Source: Uloborus plumipes
Lineage: Eukaryota; Arthropoda; Arachnida; Araneae; Uloboridae
Length of the DNA: 64,000 bases
Assembly (NCBI GenBank): GCA_038373865.1
Contig: JAXGGA010002061.1
Span: 1-64,000 of the forward strand
Reading direction: 5' to 3'
Position numbers and translations under genes: made by a program. Positions 35,287-45,872 of this stretch are shown piece after piece (positions within the stretch are counted from its first letter, which is position 1; every line of letters starts with the position of its first letter). The notes under the pieces are model-generated. The model saw nothing but the letters and a program-made list of their open reading frames with translations, made no database searches and had not been told where the DNA came from.

Positions 35287-37031
35287 AAGTTCATTCTTAT
35301 TGAAACTTTGTTTTGTTCTCATTATTGTCACACTTGCTTCTTCCTTTTAATCCTATGCGTAGCAACCGGTGTATTATGCGTGTGTGTATAATTGTGATAT
35401 ACACACGCGCAACACTTCTTTCGATATCTCAAAATTTGTCCCATTTTAAGTTATTGAGACCATTTATTTGCCTTTCTGTTTCTTAAAATCGTTTTTGTGT
35501 TAGCCAATGGTATCAAAAACAAATATTCATTACCAATTTAAAGAAAATAATTATTCTTCAATAATATCTGTATCTCAGAACCAGACGCATTTTAAGTGCA
35601 TTTTTACAAATTGTCAGGAGAGAGCAAAATATATTGTCGAACACTTGCAAAAGATCAGCCTCGCACCTTTTTAACTAAAAAATAATAGTTAAAGAATTTC
35701 TTTTATCCCTTTAAAACCTAAAGTATTTTTTTGCAAAAATCGAGCTGCTCCAAAACTGAGCCGTAGTTGTCCTAATTTTTCAAAAATCAATTTCTACTTT
35801 GCTTTTAGTGTGCTAGTACTCATTAATGTTTATCGGGGGCCATTATAATGTAATTTAAATAATTTTATTTCATAAATTCATTTATTTGCCATTTTTATGC
35901 TTTTCATTCACTATGGCCTTTTTCCTTTTTGATGTTTTTACGCTAAGAATGAACCAGAAGGATTGATAAAAATCATGATTTTGTTTTAATTAAAAAAAAT
36001 CTAATGTTTTTGATTTAAATATTTTTTTAACCTAAATTAATTTATGTGTAATATTTGGTGCATGCAAATTAAATTAGACGAGTTAGATGTTTAAGCAGAA
36101 AACTCATTTTCTATATCTTTGGTGCCCGGTACGAAGGGCTCATGTCTAATGTAATTAGACATAAGCCCTTTATACCGGGCAGATATATATTAGGAAAAAT
36201 GCATTTAACTAAAATATAATTTTCATTTTTTATTTATATTTTGGAAAAAGAACCTTTTACAATTAAAAAAAATACATAAAACACTCTACTTCTTATATTT
36301 AAATTATTTTTTGAAATTCATCAAGGGCTGAAAATCAGACAATTTTTCTCTTAAAGAATTTTTGTCTTGTAATTACATGCATGTTTCTTTAGACTGTTTT
36401 AACTCACTATAAGTTGAGGACTGTATGATAAGTATATTTTTAATGAATATGTAAACAGCTTAACTCTTAACACATTAAATTTATTAGCTTTTTATTTTAT
36501 TGAAAGGAAATATCTTGTTTCATTTTTCTATTGATGATATGCTTGTTTTAATATTTTCTTCAATTTCAATTCAATTCATTTATTAACAATATGCTTTTTT
36601 TTTCTTTTGGTTTTATTATATTGACTGCTTTAGCATTAACGTAAATATAAATACATAAAGATGAACTGAAATTTCTGAGCACTGTAATCACTATATCGAA
36701 TACTTATTTTATTTCATACTCTTTAGTGCGAATGAGCGGACAGAAATAGTCTTCAAATTTAAAAAGGTTTTTTTATATTTTATTTCATAGTTTTTTCGTT
36801 TTAGAATTTATTTAGAATTGCGTGAAGACAAACGCCGTTAAGCATAATTCACCGAGAAAATAACAAACGCCGTTAAAAATGCTATTCACGAACACTTTAT
36901 TTTTTATTCATGAGAATATTTCGTTTCCAATTTTATTAACTTATCAACTTACTTTGAGTCAAACGCCATCAAGCGTAATGTTCAATTTGAAGAACTACCA
37001 ATGCATTTTCTACAGCCCTTATTAGCCTTTT
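35287..37031. other. AT-rich DNA, putative intron
   Basis: Holds the hairpin at 36123-36181 and, near 35572-35586, ATCTCAGAACCAGAC, a word shared with the foldback at 61476-61613. Otherwise featureless. Confidence 0.4.
36123..36181. repeat. 28-bp-stem hairpin
   Basis: TGCCCGGTACGAAGGGCTCA... pairs with ...AAGCCCTTTATACCGGGCA across a 3-base loop with three mismatches. Without flanking duplications it could be a tiny MITE or a short hairpin RNA; nothing decides. Confidence 0.75.
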
Positions 37032-37787
37032 TACTTCCTTTTACGTAGTAAAGGAAGTATTGTGATCACGAAAAAAATTTCACTTAACTTTCGGTCTAAA
37101 TTTTGACTTTGCTCACCCCCGAATGAATGTCGCGTAGTTTTTTCGACCCATCAGCACGTGCATATGTACCTAACAACATACAAACAGCCAAAAAATCAAT
37201 TTCGACCACCCCCGAGTAAATGACGACGAGTTTTCTCGTGACGTCTGTGTGTACGTATGTGCGGATGTATGTGCGGACGTATGTGCGTATGTATGTCGCA
37301 TAACTCAAAAACTATATGCCGTAGAAGCTTCTAGCTTGGAATGTAGGCTCTGAGGGGGGTCTAGTTGAGCACCTCCCCTTGTGATTGCATTCGAATGTTC
37401 CTAAGGGGGTCTTTTACCCCTTTTTTGGGGTAAATGAATGTTAATTTCAATATAGACTCAAGTGATATGAATTGGCGCGACTACTTGGTGACATGTCGCC
37501 AAGCTTTTGGTCGCCAAGTGTTTGACGCCAACTTGGCGACAAATTTGGCGAAAAAATTATTTTTTGAATTTGGGTTCAACTTATCGCTATTGGCTATATT
37601 TTGCGAAAAATTCACTGAATGATATGAAAATCAGCAATATTTGGAAAATTAACCATTGTAAAATATTTTTTGCGTTGTTTCGTGGCAGATTAGGGAAGTA
37701 AATATTTGAATTGTTACCTTGCTCACTCCAAGCACTTTTTTTAACACTTAAGGCAACTACTAAGAAATTTACACGTAAAAGGAAGTA
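37032..37787. mobile_element. Repeat element bounded by TACTTCCTTTTACG
   Basis: TACTTCCTTTTACG at the left (inside a self-complementary start, TACTTCCTTTTACGTAGTAA) matches CGTAAAAGGAAGTA at the right. Inside are a degenerate GTATGTGCGGA tandem (37251-37300) and a CTTGGCGACA/TCGCCAAG cluster (37480-37550). I recall similar starts from arachnid repeats, unverified. No coding capacity. Confidence 0.6.
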
Positions 37788-39034
37788 CACTGTTAAAAGA
37801 GATGTGTTCAAATCTGAGCGCATGAACATACTCATTTTTTTTTAAAGCAATATATGCTCAGAAATGAATCGATAGGCGTCAAAATTGCGCTTTGAAAACG
37901 AGCTCAGAGATGAATTAAAATATAATCTTATATAACTGCATCTAACATGTTATAAAATTCAAGAATATTGGTTTAATAAAAAATGGCATGTTTCAATGGG
38001 ACAAGAAATGAGTTTATTCCTCTAGATTAAAAAGAGCAAAGAGCGAACTATTAATTACGCGGAAGTTTTTTTTACTCCTGGTTTGAAAACGCATGCAAAG
38101 AATCAGTGTATTATAGCGCTCAAATGGAATCCATCTTTGTTTAAGCTGTTGTAATTAATGTGCTTTATATTTCATGACATCCTCTCGAAATGTATTTGTA
38201 TTTTGTTTGAAAGAAGTTCTGAAAGGGCTTAATAAGCTAGCTCAAAGTGCTAATTGCTATTATGTCTACTGATTCGAACTTGCAACCATTTCTGCGTTAA
38301 TATTTAACGAAATTCTAACGTCTCTTCATATGGAAAACTGTTTCAAGTGGCTTATTCTCGCGCGGTGGAATTTATTAACGGTCTGGGTTTCGTCCTTGAG
38401 TGTTTTGTGCAGTTTTTACTCATTTGAAAAAAGCGTTTTCATCAATCACGTTATTGGATATCTTTATTAGGTCAGTGTATTTTATTTTTTAACCTATTTC
38501 TTACGCACAATATTATATTAAAATGGGTTTTTTTAGGATGAAATAGGTTTTTGCGAAATTATTTTATCAAACTTTTTAGAAAGTCAATTTTATTTATTTC
38601 ACTCAATTTTCGAAAGTGATATTGTTGTATCCTAGTGTATTGCCTGCCCTTCTACTGTCTTTCTCATATAAAAAAGCTTTATATTGCGACACAGTTATCG
38701 GTTTGAAGAAAGTAATATGGTTTATTACGTTCTTCAACCTGTGATTAAACTTCTCCTAGATTCGAGTGATAAATTTTTTAACAACTAACTGGTTTATTTT
38801 GAAAAAAAATTACGTAATATTTCGTGAAAATGCAGCGGATGCTTTCTTCCCCTTAAACTATAATATAGTTCATGTATTTATTTATTTTGATCATTAACAT
38901 TAACAGAATAAAATATATTATGTAGATATTGTGTATTTCCTATGAATTGCATCTGAGCAAACATTTAATATTTTGAACAAGTCAATGTGTAAAAATACTG
39001 CTGGTTCGCAAATTGACTAGCGTTAAAACATACT
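37788..39034. other. AT-rich DNA with a short GAGTACAT-family remnant
   Basis: 37788-37920 contains ACTGTTAAAAG and TGTTCAAATCTGAGCGCATG, related to the 41-43 kb repeats. The rest is featureless. Confidence 0.4.
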
Positions 39035-39042
39035 GTCAAAAC

Positions 39043-41177
39043 CAGGGTTGGCAAAAAACCAACCCACCCGGGGTTTTGTGGGTTTTCCTGGGTTTTTGCA
39101 GGTTTTTCTGTGGGTTTTTCTGGGTTTTCTGGGGTTTTGTATTTTTAAATTTTAATTCTTATGCGGGTATTGATATATAATGTATGCATTCATTCATATA
39201 AAAATATATTATTAAGTTAAAGTTCTGAATTGCATTTAATCAAAATGTCAATGGATTAATAATTAATATTATTTACAATATCAATTAATAATATCATCAA
39301 CCGAATTGTAATATTTAATGTGTATATTTTAGAAGCTTTGGACAATGGTTTCAGCTATAAACTTTTATCATTTGTCTTTTACAAAATAGAGGAACTGTTG
39401 CAAATTGGCTTTCCTGCAAATACAGGAATATTTAGGGTGTGAAAGTTTCAAAAACTTAAATTTCTACCATTAAAAAACTAAAACCATTTGCACTTGTTTA
39501 TTAATAGAAATAAGCATCTTTTTTCATTAAATAGCCTGCTTCAATATCTAGTCATGTCATTTGCATGTTTTTTATAAGGCACATCTCAATGATAAGTGTG
39601 TGTCTGAGATAAGGGAAGTGTCTCCCCCCTCCCCTCCTATTTTCAAAACCAAAACTGATTAATTTCAGATGGGGAGGGGGGGGGGGAGACTCTTAATCAT
39701 TTATTGTTTTTTTTTTTTTGAAATAATCATAAGAAAAAACTAGGTTAACAGTAGAACTTTGCAAGAATTACAAATTCATTAATAAATTCTTGTCACAAAA
39801 TTTTAGTAGTAATAAATTGCGCGGGGACGCATTTTCTTTATTTTTTTTAATCAAAGAAAGGGTTTAGTGCTTCAAGTCAGTGGTATGGTACCTCTATAAT
39901 ATAGTACTTGAAAATCATCATATACTAAATGCAATAGGGTTAGAAGAAATGAAGAGCAAAACTTCATTTTTCTTGCTCCATAATAAAAGCAAAAATTGCA
40001 GTAGCAACTATTCCAACAAAAATTTCAATTTCGAGAACTACAAATTCGCTAGCGTAAATGAAAAATTAGTTAAGATTTATAAATATTATCCCAAAAACAA
40101 AAGTGAATGTGATTTTGATTGGTAAACTGTTATGATTTTTTTAATGTGTTAATCTGTGTAAATTACTTGAAATATGTTTTATTCATTATTTTTATTTTGT
40201 CATTATTTGACTTCTTTGTTGAATCAAAATTATCATAAAACAATAATTAAGCAATTTTTTCCATCTACAAGAAGTTTATCAATGGTTCATTTTCAATTTA
40301 TTTTAAAATGTGGAATTTGCTATCAAAAAATAAATAAACAATAATAATAATAAGTATTTTGCAACAAAAAGTAGTATCATAGCTAGAAAAATTTTCTGGA
40401 CGCTGACTTGAAAATTGAAGAAATAATAATTTTACAAAATAAATAATTAATCTAAGAAAATTTATCTCAAATAAACCTGATTCCTTACTTATTTTTTATG
40501 TCTAATTTAGATGAGATATTATTGTTGACTACAGGGGTGCCCATCCCCCCCCCCCCAAGCTCAATGGCGCAAATTCCCCCCAAAAATTTTCACAACCCTC
40601 TTTTATTTTGTTTATTTTTTTATACTTTTTAAAATATTATTAATTAATTTTTTTCAATGTTATTTATTTATTTTTTTAACTTTTACTTATTTATTTTTTA
40701 AAATTATAACTATTATTTTTTCCTATATTATTTTTTAAAAGTACTAATTATTATGTACGGAATATAATCGTTTTTTTTTCCTTCTAGACATTCCAAGCGC
40801 GCACACACACGCAAATAAATAAATAAATCAATAATAATAAAGAAATAATTTAAATTAAAATATAAACTAATGAATAATTTAAATTTAAAATAATCAGCAA
40901 ATAATTTATTTAAAAAATTAATTAATAAAAAAATTATATAAATAAATAAATTAGTTTAAAAAAATCCCCCCCAAAAATTTTGATGGCGCAACTTGGGCCA
41001 TAATCCCCTCCTGTGGGCACCCCTAATTGATTATATTTGTTGATAACTTAGAAATTAACAAAAACCCACTTTTAACAAAAACCCGGGTGGGTTTTTGTTG
41101 GTGGACCCGCCCAGAAAAACCCGGGCGGGTTTTTCTGGGCGGGTCCCCCCCGGCTGGGTCCACCTTTGCCAACCCTG
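39043..41177. mobile_element. hAT element, non-autonomous, with perfect 8-bp target duplication
   Basis: CAGGGTTGGCAAA at the left and TTTGCCAACCCTG at the right are flanked by GTCAAAAC on both sides (39035-39042, 41178-41185). Subterminal GGGTTTTTCTGGG-type repeats fill both ends (39063-39140, 41060-41160), as in hAT elements whose transposase binds subterminal motifs. No transposase is recognisable. A second hAT-like element sits inside. Confidence 0.92.
40532..41025. mobile_element. hAT-like MITE nested in the larger hAT element
   Basis: Ends CAGGGGTGCCCA and TGGGCACCCCTA are inverted (last base changed). Flanks GTTGACTA (40524-40531) and ATTGATTA (41026-41033) match at 6 of 8 positions, a decayed 8-bp duplication. 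A second conserved block, TGGCGCAA, lies near each end. Confidence 0.7.
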
Positions 41178-41247
41178 GTCAAAACTGTTAGAAATATAAG
41201 TTTATCATGATAAAATACTAAAAAAAGTGCAATTTAAGTTCCGTATT

Positions 41248-41525
41248 ACTGTTAAAACAATGTACTCAAAAATGACTAGTACTCAATTTTGAACACATTC
41301 ATTTCTCAACATAGCTCCGAATACATTTGTTTCAATTTTGAGAAACGCATGTACTCAAATACGAGTAAATAGTATGTACTCGAATTTGATCCCACCATGT
41401 ACTCAAAAAAATGAGTACATGCGTTTCTCAAAATTGAAACAAATGTATTCGGAGCTATGTTGAGAAATGAATGTGTTCAAAATTGAGTACTTTTTATTTA
41501 TTTTTGAATACATTGTTTTAACAGT
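41248..41525. mobile_element. Foldback MITE of the CACTGTTAAAA type
   Basis: ACTGTTAAAACAATGTACTC at the left, TACATTGTTTTAACAGT at the right. The ~110-bp arms (for example CTCCGAATACATTTGTTTCA and its complement) are nearly perfect, around a ~55-bp loop that itself contains ATGTACTC words. Confidence 0.85.
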
Positions 41526-41670
41526 GTAGTGTGGGGTCCATACCAGATTTTTTAATAAGTCACTTAAGCAAATTTTTGAATTGGACTAATATGTTGATTG
41601 TTAGCTAATCTCATTCGTTTCATTTCTTCTTTTGCTTTAATATTGCAAGGTTTGTCTCCAACAATTTCAG

Positions 41671-41813
41671 TCGGATTTAAAGCTGCCAGTCCTTGTCCTG
41701 CCAATGATTGTATTCGACTCAACTCCACCATAAAGCGGAAGTGCGTTAAAGTTCACGCGGCTGGATTTAACTCTGCAACCGGAAGCAAAAGATGAAAACC
41801 ATGACAGAAGCAA
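41671..41813 (+). pseudogene. Candidate exon of a SAMD3-like family gene, with a stop
   Basis: After a T-rich tract and TTTCAG acceptor (41670) the frame reads SDLKLPVLVLPMIVFDSTPP, stop, SGSALKFTRLDLTLQPEAKD. It ends near AGAAGCAA|GTACAG. GC content is locally raised. In uncharacterised fish and arthropod proteins of the SAMD3-like type, a (D)(M/L)xxxLxLxxLLPP stretch precedes the RQPFILxxG block, and here the order is the same with the next exon. The in-frame TAA and a phase clash with the next exon argue for a pseudogene or for misplaced splice sites. Confidence 0.35.
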
Positions 41814-41961
41814 GTACAGAAAAAAGTCTTTAATAATAATAAAAAAACAGTAGATTCAAATTTTGAGCCACACAATTTTTCCTCTTTTTTGACTTAGAGC
41901 TGTTTTTATCGTCCCTAATTGTCATCATCATTCTTATTTTTTTTTTCTATCCTGTTAATAG

Positions 41962-42108
41962 GTTAGTGAAGGTATTGAAAAGTTCATGGAAGAAGACGGG
42001 CTGTTGTCCTTAGAACGAAGACAGCCTTTCATCCTGTCTATAGGAAGCGACAAACTGCAGCCATCACAGACATTCGTTGTGGTTGAGAACAGAACCGCCT
42101 CACCTGAT
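41962..42108 (+). CDS. Candidate internal exon, SAMD3-like family
   Basis: A pyrimidine tract and TTAATAG acceptor (41961) precede 49 open codons: VSEGIEKFMEEDGLLSLERR, QPFILSIGSDKLQPSQTFVV, VENRTASPD, ending at GAT|GTATAT, a plausible donor in phase 0. IEKFxEE...RQPFILSIGxxKxxxxQTFVVVE is a recurring block of large uncharacterised proteins in fish and arthropods annotated as SAMD3-like; the function is unknown to me. The expected following block (AFDxLFKxxYVFxxxYP) was not found within the window, so the gene is incomplete or dead here. Together with 34779-34835 and 41671-41813 it may form one plus-strand gene. Confidence 0.5.
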
Positions 42109-42486
42109 GTATATAAATATTTTTTGAATTATTTACTTTTTTTTGTGTGTTTTAAAGTTTTGATATTTTTTTGTCTTGAGAAAAAAAATTGTTTTCATCT
42201 TCTCTATAATGGGTTATCATGTTCTGTAAAAATGCTAAGATTGCAATAAAATTTTTTTATTACATTTGCTTTGTTTCTGTAAAAATGTACTACATTCATA
42301 TTAAATAATATCATAAATTATAGGTCAAATTTCGCGTTTTTAATTTGAAACCAAATTGCCTACAATGCTGTTTTGGAAAAAAAATGTGCAAAGGAAAGAG
42401 ACTCGAAAACCCAAGAGACCAACTAAAAACTTCGAGTTATCGCTACTTTCTCAAGAGTTTGGGACCCCTCAAAAAGTGAGCTAATG
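42109..42486. other. AT-rich DNA, nothing recognised
   Basis: Follows the candidate exon; no further exon is supported. Confidence 0.4.
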
Positions 42487-43333
42487 TAGATGAGCGCACA
42501 CTCAATAAGAAGTTCTACTCATATGTGAAATTAAAACATACACAATTGAGTACAGCATAGGAGAGTGAGTGTTCTATTTTGAAACTATAATATACTCAGG
42601 AAGGAGTACATACAGATCAGTATGTGCTCGTTATAAACGAGCACATACCGATCTGTATGTACTCATTTTTGAACATGTTCTAGTTTCACTAACGACTCGT
42701 TAGTGAAACTAGAACATGTTCAAAAATGAGTACATACAGATCGGTATGTGCTCGTTAATGAAACTAGAACAGCTTCAAAAATGAGTACATACAAATTAGT
42801 ATGTACTTTTTTTTGAAACTGTAACATACTCAGAAATAAGAGCATAAAGCGTAGTGTGCGCTCGTTATTGAAACTGAAACGTGCTCAGAAATAAGTACGT
42901 ACATACTCGTTATTGACACTATTAAGTACTCGGAAACGAGTAATGTAGTTCAAATCTGAAAGTGTTACATTCTCAAAAATATACTCGTTTTTGAATTTAT
43001 TACATAATCGTTTCTGAGCTCATACATACTCATAATAATGAACTTCCTAAGTACTCGATAATGAGAGCATGCGTCCTCGTTTTTGAAATTATTACATGCT
43101 CAGAAATGAGCACGTCGATAAATACAGAATAAATACAAACTCGTTTTTGAAACCTTCACATAACTCACAATTGAGCATTTTTGACACATTTTTGAGCACT
43201 TGCAAAGTTTCAGAATCTGAGCACATGCTAGTTTCATTTTTGAAACTCATGTAGTCGGAGCCATTTTGAGTCGATGAAATACTCAAATGTGAGTATTTTT
43301 GAGTCGTTTTTGAAACTGTTGTTTTAAGAGTGC
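42487..43333. repeat. Array of degenerate GAGTACAT / TTTTTGAAAC palindromic units
   Basis: Some 850 bp made of repeated words: TCAAAAATGAGTACATAC, GTATGTGCTCGTTA, TGAAACTxxAACATGCTCA, in both orientations at roughly 45-60-bp spacing, decaying toward the right. It ends in TGAAACTGTTGTTTTAAGAG, like the end of the CACTGTTAAAA MITEs. It includes the perfect palindrome at 42636-42756 and another at 42604-42664. Confidence 0.85.
42636..42756. repeat. Perfect 121-bp palindrome
   Basis: Two 60-bp arms with no mismatch around a single central base (42696). The left arm begins AACGAGCACATACCGATCTG and ends CACTAACGA. Immediately left, 42604-42664 forms a second, overlapping palindrome with one mismatch. 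Confidence 0.97.
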
Positions 43334-43424
43334 AATGCTTGATTTAGGAATAATGTGTGTACAGATGCAATAATCATATATTCAAACCTTTGCATAAAAT
43401 TGTAACTTAACAGAGATGTTGCTA

Positions 43425-43798
43425 CATTGTTTAAAAACTTTCTGAAATTTTACGGTAAAAGTTACTGGAATCCATGTTGCAGTAACTTGTACTGTAAAAT
43501 ATTTTTTACTGTAAAATTTTACGGAAGAGAAAACGAGAATTAAAAAGCTAAAGATACGGACGACAAGAATCGAACTCGGGACTCAATTTTTTCACACTGC
43601 TTTTCTATCCACGGCACCAGATGAGACACATTAGGAGAGCATAAATAGGGTGTCATATGCATCTCACAGTAAGTCACGTGGTGATCAATTGGCGCTGCAA
43701 TCGCAATTTTTTTATCGGTACAATTCACTCTAAAAAAAATTGTACCGTACATTTTACAGTAACATTTACCATCAAAGCTTCCTGAGTTTTTAACAGTG
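43425..43798. mobile_element. CACTGTTAAAA-type MITE with a tRNA-like insert
   Basis: Left end TA|CATTGTTTAAAAACTT and right end GAGTTTTTAACAGTG|TA are inverted, and TTTTACGGTAAAAGTTACTG at the left matches TTTTACAGTAACATTTACC at the right. The centre holds a tRNA-like stretch (43567-43619) instead of a transposase. Confidence 0.7.
43567..43619 (-). other. tRNA-like segment with A- and B-box resemblance
   Basis: On the minus strand GTGCCGTGGATAG lies about 28 bases before GAGTTCGATTC. GTTCGATTC is a good RNA polymerase III B box; the first word is only a loose A box. The T-arm no longer pairs fully (CCCGA against TCTTG), so it is not a functional tRNA. Confidence 0.45.
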
Positions 43799-43800
43799 TA

Positions 43801-45289
43801 GTCATAAGTAATGCACTCTCACTTTGAATTATCATTAAGTACATTGCAAAATTAAAAAAAATATATATTCATTGAGCATATGCTTAGATTTTGAACTTAG
43901 ACTTATAGAGTTTTACAAATTTAAAGTAAGGAAAAAATTGCGTTTACTGATTTAGTGAGTAGTTACATATTTTGTCCTTAATTATATATCATGGAAAAAA
44001 ATCTGCTGAAAAGCTTTTAAAAATCTGCAGAAAAGTTAATCATGTTTAGAATACGCTTCAAAAAACCTGCAGAATATTTTGATAAAACTGAAAGAAAAAA
44101 CATTTTTTTGTAGATTTTCTACACATTCTATAAAAGAAAAAATGCAGATTGTCTTCTGCAAGTCTGTAGAAATCTTCAACAAAATCTTTTTTTCGCAACA
44201 TTTTTTACCTATTTTTTTCTAGCCGTGATACTCAAAAGTAGTGTCCTACGTTATCTTTTACACACATCGTATAAAAATTAATATCAAAGTACAATTCAAC
44301 AATTAAATTTAAAAAAATGCTTTAATAATATCACATATAATTAATGATCAAGTTCTTTCAATTCACGTGATGTTGAAGAAACTAAATCATGTCTATCTAC
44401 AAAGAAAACAGCATTAGGAAAGAATACAGTTTTCAGAGAAAACATAGCTTCATGTTCATGATATTTATAGGCATCATGGCAATAAAACGAGAAAGACCAG
44501 CATAAAGACAACCACTTTTGACCAATAAATACGTGACAATCTTCATTTTTAGATGTTTTCCCACATGTATAGCGTGATCGAGCTGCTGAAAGGAAATCGA
44601 TGTGTGACAATCACAAAACTTAAGTAACGAATATACATTCAAGTAGCACGAGATCAATAAAATCGCAACAAATACCTGCTGCGTTTCGTTTAACCTTAAC
44701 TTGCAAACACTTGGAGCATGTCACTACGCTAATGCCACGCCTGTTTTAGGGCAAATACATGGGTAACTGACTAACAGTTTTAAAGTAAAGTAGTAAATAC
44801 TTTGTAAAATTCAAAGCACAATGTACTTCATGCAAGCGTTGGTGAAGTACATTGTGTTGTTTCGACTGGATTATTGTATTTTTAAGCTGAATTTAATGGT
44901 ATAATAGAATTTACTAAATTTTGGATGTTTCTTTTTTATTTTGTTAAAAACATGATAATTGACAAACATTTGAAAATCTAGGATGTCAGTCAGTTACCAT
45001 GCTTTTAAATTATTTTTAAAATCATTCAAAATATATTTCAAGAGTTTTAATAAACTATTACATTAAGTTCATAAAATACAGCAATCCAAGCGAAAAGATT
45101 TGAAGTTACATGTAATGATTTTTCGAAGAATAAACCCATATTTGATTCATTTCATACTGATTAACGTAACATTCGCAGCTGATTTCTAACTATTTTGATT
45201 TGAAACCTGAAGTAGAGAATATATTTATTATTATTATTATTATTATTTTTTTTTTGAATTTTCAGATTTAAGATGTACATGGTTAATGT
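43801..45289. other. AT-rich intergenic DNA with one weak coding-like segment
   Basis: On the minus strand 44581-44341 reads SRYTCGKTSKNEDCHVFIGQ ... FFVDRHDLVSSTSRELKELD then stop. A TTTCCTTTCAG acceptor precedes it and an ATTAAA follows. Could be a terminal exon; support is weak and the other two frames are also partly open. Confidence 0.2.
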
Positions 45290-45297
45290 GTGCCATT

Positions 45298-45468
45298 CAG
45301 GGACGTCATTTAAAGTTTTTCCAGAAGGGGGGAGGAGGGTTAAAGGGTGAAAACACAATGCAGTTTAATCGGAAAAAAGCAAAAACCACGCGCCTTTATA
45401 TGTAAATACATTGACTTCTCAAAGCCGAGGGGGGGGGCCATTGACTCCCCCCCTAAATGACAGGCCTG
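45298..45468. mobile_element. hAT-like MITE with perfect 8-bp target duplication
   Basis: Left CAGGGACGTCATTTA, right TAAATGACAGGCCTG, flanked by GTGCCATT on both sides (45290-45297 and 45469-45476). 171 bp, with subterminal GGGGGG / CCCCCC runs. Confidence 0.88.
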
Positions 45469-45476
45469 GTGCCATT

Positions 45477-45770
45477 TTTATAAATAATTGCTTAAAAAAA
45501 TAAGCATGAGCAGTTGCTTAAAATTCTTGGTAAACATTAGACGTTTGCTTTCCTTTTTTGCTGTCTTGATAAAAAATATTTGAAATACTCAAGTTGAACG
45601 CATTTATCCACCTATCCGTCTTTGGAAATATAAAAGAATGTTAAATATCTGAATGATGAATGAATATAACTTATAGACTATATGATCGATTTCACTGAAG
45701 AGTTAATTGCGTTTTAATGAACACCATGGTTGCTTAGTGATTAATTTAAAGGAAATCTAATAATAATATA
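45477..45770. other. AT-rich DNA, nothing recognised
   Basis: Between two MITE-type sequences; no structure seen. Confidence 0.4.
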
Positions 45771-45872
45771 GCCGGTCCCGTTTATTGAAGAATCGGCAAA
45801 AAGAGTATCCCGTTTAATGTGATACATTTTCAATAAACCAAGCTATTGTAATTTTGTCATTTCGATCCTGGA
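45771..45872. mobile_element. Left-half fragment of the pogo-like MITE
   Basis: GCCGGTCCCGTTTATTGAAG through AAAAAGAGTATCCCGTTTAA aligns with the left half of 60823-60996 with many substitutions. An older, decayed copy. Confidence 0.55.

Noticed and set aside
42487..43333. CRISPR-like array
   Set aside because: Units are degenerate palindromes of variable spacing in an animal genome, with no unique spacers or cas genes.
43567..43619. Functional tRNA gene
   Set aside because: The T-arm does not pair, no acceptor stem is visible and the A box is poor.
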